The notes under the pieces were generated by a model that saw nothing but the letters and a program-made list of their open reading frames with translations, was not told the DNA's origin and made no database searches. This document shows positions 1 to 8,626 of a DNA stretch of 41,143 nt, in pieces; position 1 is the stretch's first letter, and every line of letters begins with the position of its first letter. Origin of the DNA: Halotalea alkalilenta DSM 17697 (GTDB taxonomy: Bacteria > Pseudomonadota > Gammaproteobacteria > Pseudomonadales > Halomonadaceae). Where the stretch lies: positions 1 through 41,143 of the forward strand of contig NZ_JHYY01000044.1 in NCBI RefSeq assembly GCF_000621205.1, given 5' to 3'. A program made the translations under genes and the position numbers.

Positions 1-453
1 CATCTGCTCGCTGCCAACATCCACGAAGGCTGCCAATGGATCCAATACCGGTAAGTGGGCCATCTCATAGCTCCTGGGAACGGGTCGATGGAGAAGGGGT
101 TACCGCAAGCCCGGTCGTGTTCTGGGAAGACAAATCTTTCCAACGGGAAGCCAGGCTCACCAAAATGCGCAGCAGCCCACGACCAGAGCCATTCTCACCA
201 CCGGGCACCCGGCACCAAAAGACATGCGGCCACGCTGCTTGCGGCAACATAGCCATGCTACTCGGGTTCAAGGTCCATGCGCAGTGCCATCGCGATGGCA
301 CAGGAGGCTCACCACGAGCGGGGGTGGCTAGTTCGTTCCTCACCGGCTCACCACGAGCGGAAATTGGGGGGCACGTGCTCTTGCGCCAACCCACTCGCGC
401 AGATCATCTGCGCCGTACCGGACGATGGCCAGTAGAATAGGGGGATGAAACGG
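1..453. other. Non-coding leader region upstream of polB
   Basis: No convincing gene is visible. One frame is open from the window edge to a stop at 52-54 (ending in residues CQWIQYR) and could be the last codons of a gene lying to the left, but it is too short to identify. The rest has lower coding character than the neighbours; the open frames here have no recognisable domain. It contains a pair of 16-bp direct repeats (306-321 and 345-360) and, just before polB, a possible -10 box TAGAAT at 433-438. No LexA-type CTG-N10-CAG box was found in front of polB, although polB is SOS-regulated in E. coli. Confidence 0.5.
306..360. repeat. Pair of 16-bp direct repeats, REP-like
   Basis: GGCTCACCACGAGCGG occurs at 306-321 and again, identically, at 345-360 (period 39 bp). 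On the complementary strand the unit reads CCGCTCGTGGTGAGCC, which resembles one arm of the palindromic REP elements that are common between genes in gammaproteobacteria. The matching opposite arm is poorly preserved here, so the REP assignment is tentative. Confidence 0.45.
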
Positions 454-2835
454 ATGTCGGGGGTCGCTGCGGTGGAGCTACGGCAGGGGTTCGTGCTGAC
501 CCGCCATTGGTACGACACGGCCGAGGGCACTGAGGTCGAGTTCTGGCTGGCGACCGACGATGGGCCCCGGCGTCTTCGCCTGCTTCGCCAGCGGTGCGTG
601 GCGTTCGTTCCTGCGGCGCAGCGCCAGCAGGCGGAGCAACTGCTGCACGGCGAGCGCGACGTCGAGCTTCGTGCGCTGGATCTGCGCGATTTCGACCATC
701 GCCCGATGCTCGGTCTCTATTGCCGGCAGTATCGCCAGCTGCTGCAGCTGGACAAGCGGCTGAGGTCGGCGGGTATCGATGTCTTCGAAGCCGATATCCG
801 CCCGCCGGAGCGCTATCTGATGGAGCGGTTCATCACTGCGCCGGTCGCGTTCAGCGCTACCCCGGATCCAAGCGGCACACTGGCAGATGCGCAGATGAAG
901 CCGGCGCCGGACTATCGTCCTCGACTCAGGCTGGTCTCGCTCGATATCGAAACCAGCGCGCGTGGCGAGCTCCATTCGATCGCGCTCGAAGGCTGCGGCG
1001 AGCGCCAGGTCTACATGCTCGGACCGCCGAACGGCAGCGATGATGCGCTCGATTTCCGGCTCGACTACTGCGACACCCGTGCAGAGCTCCTCGAGTGCCT
1101 GAACCAGTGGCTGGCATGCCACGATCCCGATGCGATCATCGGTTGGAACCTGGTCCAGTTCGACCTGCGCGTGCTGCACGAGCATGCTCAGCGCCTGGGG
1201 GTGGCGCTGCGGCTTGGTCGCGACGGCTCGGCGATGACTTGGCGTGAGCATGCCGGCCGCGGCAGCCATTTCTTCGCCGGCGCCGCTGGACGGCTGATCA
1301 TCGATGGCATCGAGGCGCTGCGCTCCGCTACCTGGAGCTTCGCCTCGTTCAGCCTCGAACACGTCGCGCAGACGCTGCTCGGCGAGGGCAAGGCGATCGA
1401 TACCCCGTATCAGCGCTTGGACGAGATCCAGCGGATGTTCGCCGAGGACAAGCCCGCGCTGGCGCGCTACAACCTCAAGGACTGCGAACTGGTGACGCGG
1501 ATCTTCGCCGCTACCGAGCTTCTGACCTTCCTGCTCGAGCGTGCCACAGTCACCGGCCTCGAAGCCGACCGCAGCGGCGGTTCGGTCGCCGCTTTCTCCC
1601 ATCTCTACATACCCTTGATGCACCGCCAGGGCTTCGTGGCGCCGAACCTGGGCCAGCGGCCGCCGGAGGCGAGCCCCGGCGGTTTCGTGATGGACTCGCG
1701 CCCCGGGCTCTACGACTCGGTGCTGGTGCTCGACTACAAGAGCCTGTATCCGTCGATCATCCGGACCTTTTTGATCGATCCGGTGGGGCTGATCGAAGGC
1801 CTGCGGTATCCGGATGACGGCGAGTCGGTCCCTGGCTTTCGCGGGGCGCGATTCTCGCGGACCGGGCACTGCCTGCCGTCGATCGTGGCGCGGGTCTGGC
1901 AGGGTCGTGAAGCGGCCAAGCGTGAAGGCAACCGGCCGCTTTCCCAAGCGCTGAAGATCATCATGAACGCCTTCTATGGCGTGCTCGGCTCCAGCGGCTG
2001 TCGCTTCTACGACCCGCGCCTGGCCTCGTCGATCACTCTGCGCGGCCACGAGATCATGCGGCGAACGCGGGAGCTGATCGAGGCCGAGGGCCATGTGGTG
2101 ATCTATGGCGATACCGACTCCACCTTCGTGTGGCTCAAGCGCGCCCATGCATGGGAGGAGGCCGAGCGTATCGGCCAGGCGCTGGCGCGGCGGGTCAACC
2201 AGTGGTGGCGTGAGCACCTGACGCGCGAATACGGTCTGGACAGTGCGCTCGAACTGCAGTTCGAGACCCACTTCCGTCGTTTCCTGATGCCGACCATCCG
2301 GGGCGCCGAGGAGGGGAGCAAGAAGCGCTACGCTGGCTTGGCGATGCGCGCGGACGGCAGTGAGGAAATGGTGTTCAAGGGGCTTGAAACCGTGCGCAGC
2401 GACTGGTCGCCGTTGGCCCAGCAGTTCCAGCAGGCGCTCTATCAGCGTATCTTCCTCCGCCAGCCCTACCGGCAGTACGTGCGTGACTTCGTGCATCGCT
2501 TGCTTGCCGGGGAGCTCGATGAGCTGCTGGTCTACCGCAAGCGGCTGCGCCGCAGGCTGGACGACTACCAGCGCAACGTACCGCCCCACGTGCGCGCGGC
2601 TCGCATCGCCGATGAGTACAACGACCAGCAGGGCCGCCCGCGCCAGTACCAGCGCGGTGGCTGGATCAGCTACGTGATCACGGTCGCAGGGCCTGAGCCG
2701 TTGGAGGTCCGGCGCGCGGCGATCGATTACGATCACTATCTTTCACGCCAGCTGCAGCCGGTGGCGGACGCCATCCTGCCGTTCGTGCAGGATGACTTCG
2801 CCACGCTCATCGATCGACAGCTCGGATTGTTCTGA
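454..2835 (+). CDS. polB: DNA polymerase II (family B)
   Basis: Family B DNA polymerase with 3'-5' proofreading, used in replication restart and translesion synthesis. The order of motifs is complete: Exo I with DIET near residue 165, Exo II within [10 protein letters not shown], Exo III as YNLKDCE, polymerase motif [11 protein letters not shown] near 430, motif B around [15 protein letters not shown], motif C YGDTDS near 550, and the downstream KKRYAGL motif. About 790 residues is normal for proteobacterial PolB. Two ATGs are possible, 445 and 454. The AGGGGG ribosome site at 439-444 abuts the first but is 9 bases before the second, so 454 is preferred. The C-terminus ends in DRQLGLF. It appears to be transcribed alone or with the lipoprotein gene 20 bp downstream. 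Confidence 0.95.
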   Translation: MSGVAAVELRQGFVLTRHWYDTAEGTEVEFWLATDDGPRRLRLLRQRCVAFVPAAQRQQAEQLLHGERDVELRALDLRDFDHRPMLGLYCRQYRQLLQLDKRLRSAGIDVFEADIRPPERYLMERFITAPVAFSATPDPSGTLADAQMKPAPDYRPRLRLVSLDIETSARGELHSIALEGCGERQVYMLGPPNGSDDALDFRLDYCDTRAELLECLNQWLACHDPDAIIGWNLVQFDLRVLHEHAQRLGVALRLGRDGSAMTWREHAGRGSHFFAGAAGRLIIDGIEALRSATWSFASFSLEHVAQTLLGEGKAIDTPYQRLDEIQRMFAEDKPALARYNLKDCELVTRIFAATELLTFLLERATVTGLEADRSGGSVAAFSHLYIPLMHRQGFVAPNLGQRPPEASPGGFVMDSRPGLYDSVLVLDYKSLYPSIIRTFLIDPVGLIEGLRYPDDGESVPGFRGARFSRTGHCLPSIVARVWQGREAAKREGNRPLSQALKIIMNAFYGVLGSSGCRFYDPRLASSITLRGHEIMRRTRELIEAEGHVVIYGDTDSTFVWLKRAHAWEEAERIGQALARRVNQWWREHLTREYGLDSALELQFETHFRRFLMPTIRGAEEGSKKRYAGLAMRADGSEEMVFKGLETVRSDWSPLAQQFQQALYQRIFLRQPYRQYVRDFVHRLLAGELDELLVYRKRLRRRLDDYQRNVPPHVRAARIADEYNDQQGRPRQYQRGGWISYVITVAGPEPLEVRRAAIDYDHYLSRQLQPVADAILPFVQDDFATLIDRQLGLF

Positions 2836-2855
2836 GCGTGCACGGGAGAAGTGCG

Positions 2856-3254
2856 ATGTCCTCAGCCGAACTGCGTCGATTGCCTGGCCCCATCCTGCTC
2901 CTCGCAGCGATCGCCCTCAGCGCTTGCAGCTCGAAACCGGACCCGGGCGTGCCGCAGTTTTCCACAGCCGATACGCAGGCGTGGGTTGGTCGCTGGAATG
3001 GCCCCGAGGGCATCTTTCTCGAGCTCTTTCCCAGCGGCGGGCCGGGCCAGATGCGTATGACGCTGAAGGATAACCTCGACAGCCAAGCCGACTACCGGGT
3101 CGAGATCCAGGGCCAGACGCTGCGCTTCTTGCGCCACGGCGTGGTCGAAACGATCCGCCCGGGCAGCGGCGCCGAGACCGGCTTCAAATGGCTGGCCGAC
3201 AAGCAGGACTGCTTGATCGTGGTGCCAGGAAAAGAGGGCTACTGCCGCGACTGA
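2856..3254 (+). CDS. Small predicted lipoprotein, unknown function
   Basis: A 132-residue protein with a short basic N-terminus, a hydrophobic stretch (ILLLAAIALS) and a lipobox LSAC, so it is very likely lipid-modified and anchored to a membrane after cleavage by signal peptidase II. The mature part (SSKPDPG onward) is small and probably beta-rich; it has no motif I can tie to a function. ATG 2856 is chosen because GGGAGAA sits 6-12 bases upstream; a GTG at 2838 would add six residues. It starts 20 bp after polB and could be co-transcribed with it. Two cysteines remain in the C-terminal third (DKQDC, GYC). Confidence 0.75.
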   Translation: MSSAELRRLPGPILLLAAIALSACSSKPDPGVPQFSTADTQAWVGRWNGPEGIFLELFPSGGPGQMRMTLKDNLDSQADYRVEIQGQTLRFLRHGVVETIRPGSGAETGFKWLADKQDCLIVVPGKEGYCRD

Positions 3255-3362
3255 GCGCGGCGGCCGGCGGTACCCTGGCGCTGTTTGCGCCCGATTCCAT
3301 CCGCCTGGTTGGCTATGCTGGTGACGGCGACGCTAAAGCCGCACTGGTAGGAGAAACGTCGA

Positions 3363-4259
3363 ATGAAGCCGTCGAGCAGTTCCTCGAGCCTGCGTGCCAG
3401 GCTGTTCCATATCGTCTTCGAGTCCGATTCCCGGCCCGCCAGGGCGTTCGATATAGCGGTGATCAGCGCCATCGTGCTCAGCGTATTGACGATCATGCTG
3501 GATACGGTCGCCTCGCTGCATGAACGCTACGGCGTGCTGTTCTTCTGGCTCGAGTGGGGATTCACGCTGCTGTTCACCTTCGAGTACCTGCTGCGGATCT
3601 ACTGCCTGGAACGGCCGAAGAACTACGTACTCAGCTTCTGGGGCCTGATCGACCTGGCCGCGCTGCTGCCCAGCTGGCTCAGCCTGGTACTGCCCGGCGG
3701 GCAGGCGCTGCTGGTGATCCGCTTCCTGCGTATCCTGAGGATATTCCGAGTGCTCAGGCTCACGCGCTTCGTCAACGAAGGCCAGCTGCTCCAGGGAGCC
3801 CTGGTGCGCAGCCGGCACAAGATCCTGTTGTTCCTCTTCACCGTGCTCTCGCTGGTGTCGATCTTCGGTTCGATCATCTTCCTGGTGGAGCCGGCCAGCG
3901 CGGGGTTCACCAGCATTCCGCGCTCGATCTACTGGGCGGTGGTGACGCTGACCACGGTCGGCTATGGCGATATCTCACCGGTCACTCCGCTCGGCCAGGT
4001 CATCTCCTCGCTGGTGATGGTGCTGGGCTATTCGATCCTCGCCGTGCCCACCGGAGTATTCTCCGCCGAAGTGATGCGCTCGATTCACTTCGAGCGCTAC
4101 TCGGACGAAGTCTGTCCGGGCTGCGGGCACGAAAAGCACGAAGCCGATGCGCGCTACTGCAAATTGTGCGGCACCTGGCTGGATGAGAACGCGCCCGACC
4201 CGCGCTCCGGCGGAGGCGATACGCCGAAAGTGCCCGGGTCGAACGTATCCGGTGGATAG
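3363..4259 (+). CDS. Voltage-gated K+ channel with zinc-ribbon tail
   Basis: Six-transmembrane ion channel of the Kv/KvAP type in the inner membrane. The S4-like sensor carries regularly spaced arginines (residues 119-135, RFLRILRIFRVLRLTR). The selectivity filter TVGYGD lies at 198-203 between the last two membrane helices, which predicts K+ selectivity. The 298-residue length fits short bacterial Kv channels. Unusually, the cytoplasmic C-terminus carries two CxxC pairs (Cys251/254 and Cys266/269) in a rubredoxin-like zinc-ribbon arrangement, followed by a low-complexity tail. The ATG at 3363 has GGAGAAA upstream. No regulatory RCK (TrkA-N) domain is fused. Physiological role, perhaps membrane potential or osmotic adaptation, is inference. 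Confidence 0.9.
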   Translation: MKPSSSSSSLRARLFHIVFESDSRPARAFDIAVISAIVLSVLTIMLDTVASLHERYGVLFFWLEWGFTLLFTFEYLLRIYCLERPKNYVLSFWGLIDLAALLPSWLSLVLPGGQALLVIRFLRILRIFRVLRLTRFVNEGQLLQGALVRSRHKILLFLFTVLSLVSIFGSIIFLVEPASAGFTSIPRSIYWAVVTLTTVGYGDISPVTPLGQVISSLVMVLGYSILAVPTGVFSAEVMRSIHFERYSDEVCPGCGHEKHEADARYCKLCGTWLDENAPDPRSGGGDTPKVPGSNVSGG

Positions 4260-4280
4260 GCACTATGCTTGAAGGCACGA

Positions 4281-4308
4281 GGCCGGGTCTTGGGATACCG
4301 GCCGTTTC
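4281..4308 (+). terminator. Weak hairpin after the K+ channel gene
   Basis: GGCCGG at 4281-4286 pairs with CCGGCC at 4298-4303 across an 11-base loop, followed only by GTTTC. The stem is short and there is no real U-run, so this may be a weak terminator or chance in GC-rich DNA. Confidence 0.25.
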
Positions 4309-4334
4309 ACTTCGCTGATTGAGGAGGCGACGCC

Positions 4335-5381
4335 ATGAGCGCCACTTCATATCGCCCCGGTTTCATCCCGCCCTACCTGCTGTCGCGGATCATCGACCAC
4401 GGCAGCGTGCGCCAGCGCTCGTGCGCGTCGAGCACGCTCGTCCACGTGCGCAGCCTGCTCGCCAATCCGCTGCCGGCGCAGGCCCCCAGGCGAACGGGCG
4501 GGACCCGAGCGGCGTCGATGATGCTGGACCGGAGCATCTTCGACGCCCAGCAGCGCATGGAGCTGCCCGGCGAGCTGGTGCGCGCCGAAGGCCAGCCGCC
4601 GAGCAATCAGGCCGCGGTCGACGAGGCCTATGACCATCTCGGCATTACGCATCGGTTTTTCTCCCAGGTACTCGGCCGCGATTCGATCGACGGCGATGGC
4701 ATGGCGCTGCTCGGTACGGTGCACTACGGCCAGGACTACCAGAACGCCTTCTGGAATGGGCGGCAGATGGTATTCGGCGATGGTGACGGCGAGCTGTTCA
4801 ACCGCTTCACCATCGCCCTCGACGTCGTCGCCCACGAGCTTTCCCATGGCGTGATCGAGCACGAGGCGGCGCTGGTCTACGCCAACCAGCCGGGTGCGCT
4901 CAACGAATCGATCGCCGATGTCTTCGGCATCCTCGCCAAGCAGTTCCATCTCGGCCAGAGCGCCACCGAGTCGGACTGGATCATCGGCGCCGGCCTTTTC
5001 ACCGCGCGGATCGAGGGGCGTGGCCTACGCTCGATGGCCGAGCCCGGCAGCGCCTATGACGATCCGCTGGTCGGGCGCGACCCACAGCCCGGGCACATGC
5101 GCGAGTTCGTCGTCACCCGCGACGACAACGGCGGCGTGCATATCAATTCCGGCATCCCCAACCGCGCCTTCCAGCTGGCGGCGGTGGCGATCGGCGGTCT
5201 CGCCTGGGAAACGGTCGGCCCGGTGTGGTACGACACCCTGTGCGATCGCCGGCTGGCCAACGACGCCGACTTCGACGCCTTCGCCCGACTCACCATCGAG
5301 CACGCCGAGGGCCGTTTCGGCGCCGGGAGCTCCGAGGCGCGCGCGGTCGACGACGCCTGGCGCGGCGTTGGCGTGCTTTGA
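4335..5381 (+). CDS. Protealysin-like M4 metalloprotease
   Basis: Zinc endopeptidase of the thermolysin family (M4). The catalytic HELSH is at 167-171, the third zinc ligand lies in NESIAD (Glu191), and the catalytic histidine is in DNGGVHINSG (His269). The protein has 348 residues and no signal peptide. Instead it has a short propeptide with the PPY/L motif (FIPPYLLSRII, residues 10-20), the layout of protealysin, grimelysin and other small M4 enzymes that lack the long FTP/PepSY propeptide. Such enzymes are made as cytoplasmic precursors with short cleavable propeptides. ATG 4335 has GAGGAGG at 4321-4327. It is followed after 52 bp by a small gene that looks like its inhibitor, matching the protealysin-emfourin operon known from Serratia. 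Confidence 0.92.
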   Translation: MSATSYRPGFIPPYLLSRIIDHGSVRQRSCASSTLVHVRSLLANPLPAQAPRRTGGTRAASMMLDRSIFDAQQRMELPGELVRAEGQPPSNQAAVDEAYDHLGITHRFFSQVLGRDSIDGDGMALLGTVHYGQDYQNAFWNGRQMVFGDGDGELFNRFTIALDVVAHELSHGVIEHEAALVYANQPGALNESIADVFGILAKQFHLGQSATESDWIIGAGLFTARIEGRGLRSMAEPGSAYDDPLVGRDPQPGHMREFVVTRDDNGGVHINSGIPNRAFQLAAVAIGGLAWETVGPVWYDTLCDRRLANDADFDAFARLTIEHAEGRFGAGSSEARAVDDAWRGVGVL

Positions 5382-5433
5382 ACGCTGCGCGAGTCGATGC
5401 CTCTGAGGACGCTTCTGATAGAGGAGGATGGTC

Positions 5434-5754
5434 ATGAAGGGTTCGTTCGATCTCGATCGCTACAGCGTGGTGCGGATCTCTCGCCAGGGCGGCCTGGCTG
5501 CGATCAAGGCCCTGTCGCGCCCGCGGCTTCTGCGTCTCTCCGACGGCGACGAGGCGCTTCGCCAGCGGCTGCGTGAGATGCTCGAGCGCTGCGCGCAGGA
5601 GAGCTCGGCAGACGCCGGGCGCAGCGACCAGCGCTACTTCCGTATCGAACTGCGCAGCGCAGCCGAGCGCGCGGACGATGAGACCGTGCTCGACGTGCCC
5701 GAAGAGCGCGCTCCCGAGGTGCTGCTGCGCTGGTGGCGGGGAGAGGAGCCCTAG
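5434..5754 (+). CDS. Emfourin-like inhibitor of the M4 protease
   Basis: A 106-residue protein directly downstream of the protealysin-like protease and on the same strand. It begins GSFDLDRYSVVRISRQGGLAAI, has an acidic arginine-rich middle, and includes a strand-like segment YFRIELRS. Size, position and the opening beta-strand with the following GG fit emfourin, the slow-binding protealysin inhibitor encoded next to the protease in Serratia and widely paired with M4 genes. No catalytic motif and no signal peptide are seen, which suits a cytoplasmic inhibitor of a cytoplasmic protease. GAGGAGG at 5421-5427 gives 6-base spacing to ATG 5434 but abuts ATG 5428, so 5434 is preferred. The assignment rests on context plus general resemblance. 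Confidence 0.7.
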   Translation: MKGSFDLDRYSVVRISRQGGLAAIKALSRPRLLRLSDGDEALRQRLREMLERCAQESSADAGRSDQRYFRIELRSAAERADDETVLDVPEERAPEVLLRWWRGEEP

Positions 5755-5995
5755 TCCCCGTTTCGGTTCGTCTCGAACGATCTTTGCGCACCGAGTGCGA
5801 CCAGCTGCCGGGCGCAGGGTGCGAGCTGCGCCTTGCGCCAGGCGAAGTAGAGATCGCTCCTGCCGTAGACGCCGAGGTCGTGGGAAGGGTAGCGAGCAGC
5901 GCTACGCGACCTACGTACGCAACAAGACGGTGTATCTCGACTACGTCGATCGAGGCGCCGGCGCGGTTTCGCTCGCATGCCTGGGACTTCGGCCC
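5751..5995 (-). pseudogene. Possible eroded C-terminus of a LysR-type gene
   Basis: Between the emfourin-like gene and pncC there are 333 bp without an intact gene. On the minus strand the end of one frame (roughly 5890 down to 5751) reads like the tail of a LysR effector domain: HDLGVYGRSDLYFAWRKAQ followed by LAPCARQLVALG, similar to the usual LY.xW-LSPAARA ending. Upstream of it (5890-6002) the frame turns arginine-rich and non-protein-like, and the N-terminal helix-turn-helix is absent. A gene truncated by deletion is the simplest reading, but the resemblance is short and could be chance. Confidence 0.28.
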
Positions 5996-6087
5996 CGGGC
6001 ATCGTCGTATCAGGATGCGCAAGACTTGCTCACCGGGCCTTCGACTTGGATCATGAAGCCCGCAATCCCCCTTCAGGAGAGGATCCG

Positions 6088-6594
6088 ATGGCCGATCTAC
6101 CTAGTCAGGAGGCGCTGCTGGTGCTCGCCGAGCGCGTCGGTCGCTTGGCGCAGCATCGTGGCCTGCAGATCACCACTGCGGAGTCCTGCACCGGCGGCGG
6201 CGTAGCGCAGCTGATCACCGCGATCAGCGGTAGTTCAGAATGGTTCGAGAGCGGCTACGTCACCTATTCGAACGCCGCCAAGCAGCGAATGCTGGGGGTC
6301 TGCGCCGGCACCCTCGAGCGCCATGGCGCGGTCAGCGCCGAAGTCGTGCGCGAAATGGTGGCCGGCGCCTGCCGCGACAGCGGCGCGGCGCTGGGCGTGG
6401 CGATCAGCGGCGTCGCCGGACCGGGCGGAGGCAGCGCGGAGAAGCCGGTGGGCACGGTGTGGCTCGGCTGGGGCGACGCGGCCGCGCAGGAGGCCGAGCT
6501 CCATCGTCTCGACGGTGATCGGGCGGCGGTTCGCCTGCAGGCCGTGGCGCTCGCGCTGGAGGGTCTGGCGGCTCGGCTGGCGGTTCGCGGGTAG
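6088..6594 (+). CDS. pncC: Nicotinamide-nucleotide amidohydrolase PncC (CinA C-domain)
   Basis: Hydrolyses nicotinamide mononucleotide to nicotinate mononucleotide and ammonia in the pyridine nucleotide salvage cycle. The 168-residue protein is the stand-alone CinA C-terminal domain. The conserved N-terminal motif TAESCTGGGVAQLIT and the central GVAGPGGGSAEKPVGTVW are present. ATG 6088 is preferred over an upstream in-frame ATG at 5977 because AGGAGAGGA stands just before it and homologues begin at this point. It lies directly before recA, its usual place in gammaproteobacteria. In many relatives mutS is on the other side; here it is not. Confidence 0.93.
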   Translation: MADLPSQEALLVLAERVGRLAQHRGLQITTAESCTGGGVAQLITAISGSSEWFESGYVTYSNAAKQRMLGVCAGTLERHGAVSAEVVREMVAGACRDSGAALGVAISGVAGPGGGSAEKPVGTVWLGWGDAAAQEAELHRLDGDRAAVRLQAVALALEGLAARLAVRG

Positions 6595-6606
6595 GCGTAG
6601 CGAGCG

Positions 6607-6643
6607 TTTAGAGAATCGGCTATAATGCTGTATATATGAACAG
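6607..6643 (+). promoter_or_regulatory. recA promoter with LexA (SOS) box
   Basis: CTGTATATATGAACAG at 6628-6643 is a CTG-N10-CAG palindrome with the alternating TA core of a gammaproteobacterial LexA operator. A TATAAT hexamer lies at 6621-6626; alternatively TTTAGA (6607-6612) pairs with TATATA (6631-6636) inside the box at 18-bp spacing. Either way the operator overlaps the promoter, so LexA would block transcription until RecA filaments trigger its self-cleavage. The box is about 90 bp before the recA start codon. Confidence 0.88.
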
Positions 6644-6732
6644 ATCGTCGGCTGGCTACAGCGCCGGTGCATCTTCGTCCATCGGGGCGCTGGCCCCGGC
6701 TCCAACTGCAAACAGGATCGGGACAACCTTCA

Positions 6733-7800
<1,068 letters not shown>

Positions 7801-7847
7801 CCCAGCGCGTGGCGCCGTCGCGGCGCAGGCGATGATGCTTTTCCCTG

Positions 7848-7877
7848 CCGGGGCCCTCTTGGGCCCCGGATCTTTTT
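7848..7877 (+). terminator. Intrinsic terminator between recA and recX
   Basis: A perfect 9-bp GC stem (7848-7856 with 7861-7869) closes a TCTT loop and is followed by ATCTTTTT. In the recA-recX arrangement such a terminator usually allows partial read-through, which keeps RecX far less abundant than RecA. Confidence 0.9.
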
Positions 7878-7931
7878 CCGCTACGGCGCGGTCATTGGCC
7901 ATCTGCACGCGCCGCCCCCGAGGAGCCTGCA

Positions 7932-8399
7932 ATGAGGACGACCCGCGCCGATGGCGGCGAAATCCCCGCCTATGAACGCGCCGTCGCGATGCTCGCGCGG
8001 CGTGAGCATTCCCGCGCCGAGATAGCGCTGCGGCTGCGGCGCGACGGCTACCAGGACGAGGAGGTGAACCAGGCGCTCGATGAGCTCGAAAGCCTCGGTC
8101 TCCAGTCCGATGAGCGTTTCTGCGAGGCTTTCGTGCGTGCCAGGGTGCAGCGGCTCCAGGGACCGAGGAAGATCGAGGCGGAGCTGCGCGAACGCGGTAT
8201 CGCGCCGGGCCTGATCGCGGCCGCGCTGGAGGGAGCCGGGATCGACTGGGAGACGCAGGCCTCCCAGGCGCTGGCGCGGCGTTTCGATGGCCCCGGCCGC
8301 GACCCGCGGGAGTACGCCCAGCGCCAGCGCTTTCTCGCCGGGCGAGGCTTCGACGGTGAGCAGAGCCGACGCGCGATGGCGCATGCCTGGGAGGATTGA
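7932..8399 (+). CDS. recX: Regulatory protein RecX
   Basis: Inhibitor of RecA filament growth and of RecA ATPase. The 155-residue all-helical protein shows the RecX repeats: an N-terminal [20 protein letters not shown] segment, a central stretch with [20 protein letters not shown], and the following [10 protein letters not shown]. Such three-helix repeats bind the RecA groove. ATG 7932 is preceded by GAGGAGCC. Read-through from recA past the terminator at 7848-7877 is the probable source of its mRNA. Confidence 0.95.
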   Translation: MRTTRADGGEIPAYERAVAMLARREHSRAEIALRLRRDGYQDEEVNQALDELESLGLQSDERFCEAFVRARVQRLQGPRKIEAELRERGIAPGLIAAALEGAGIDWETQASQALARRFDGPGRDPREYAQRQRFLAGRGFDGEQSRRAMAHAWED

Positions 8400-8447
8400 C
8401 CACCGCTGCCGCGAGGCTTGCGCCCGCTGCGTTGCTTCCCGCCGCTC

Positions 8448-8475
8448 TTTATGCCGTCTCGCCAAGCGGTATACT
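8448..8475 (+). promoter_or_regulatory. Candidate alaS promoter
   Basis: A good -10 hexamer TATACT lies at 8470-8475, with a weak -35 candidate TTTATG at 8448-8453 (16-bp spacing). About 150 bp of leader would precede alaS. No riboswitch or T-box structure was recognised. Confidence 0.4.
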
Positions 8476-8626
8476 AGGCGCCTCTTTATCGTGTCGATCG
8501 GTGTTTCGCACGTGGGGGGCTCGATACCTGCCGCGTTGCGCATCCTCGCATGCCCCTCTGTCCGCATCCGGTTCAACCACGGTCTCGCGCACGATAACGG
8601 CTATTCGGAACAACCATGGAATGACG

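Noticed and set aside
478-2736. Very long leftward open frame opposite polB (752 codons); similar ones lie opposite recA-recX, alaS, lysC and sucA
   Set aside because: In GC-rich genomes the antisense frame of a real gene is often open; these have arginine/histidine-rich or low-complexity products and no motifs, while the sense strand holds complete known proteins.
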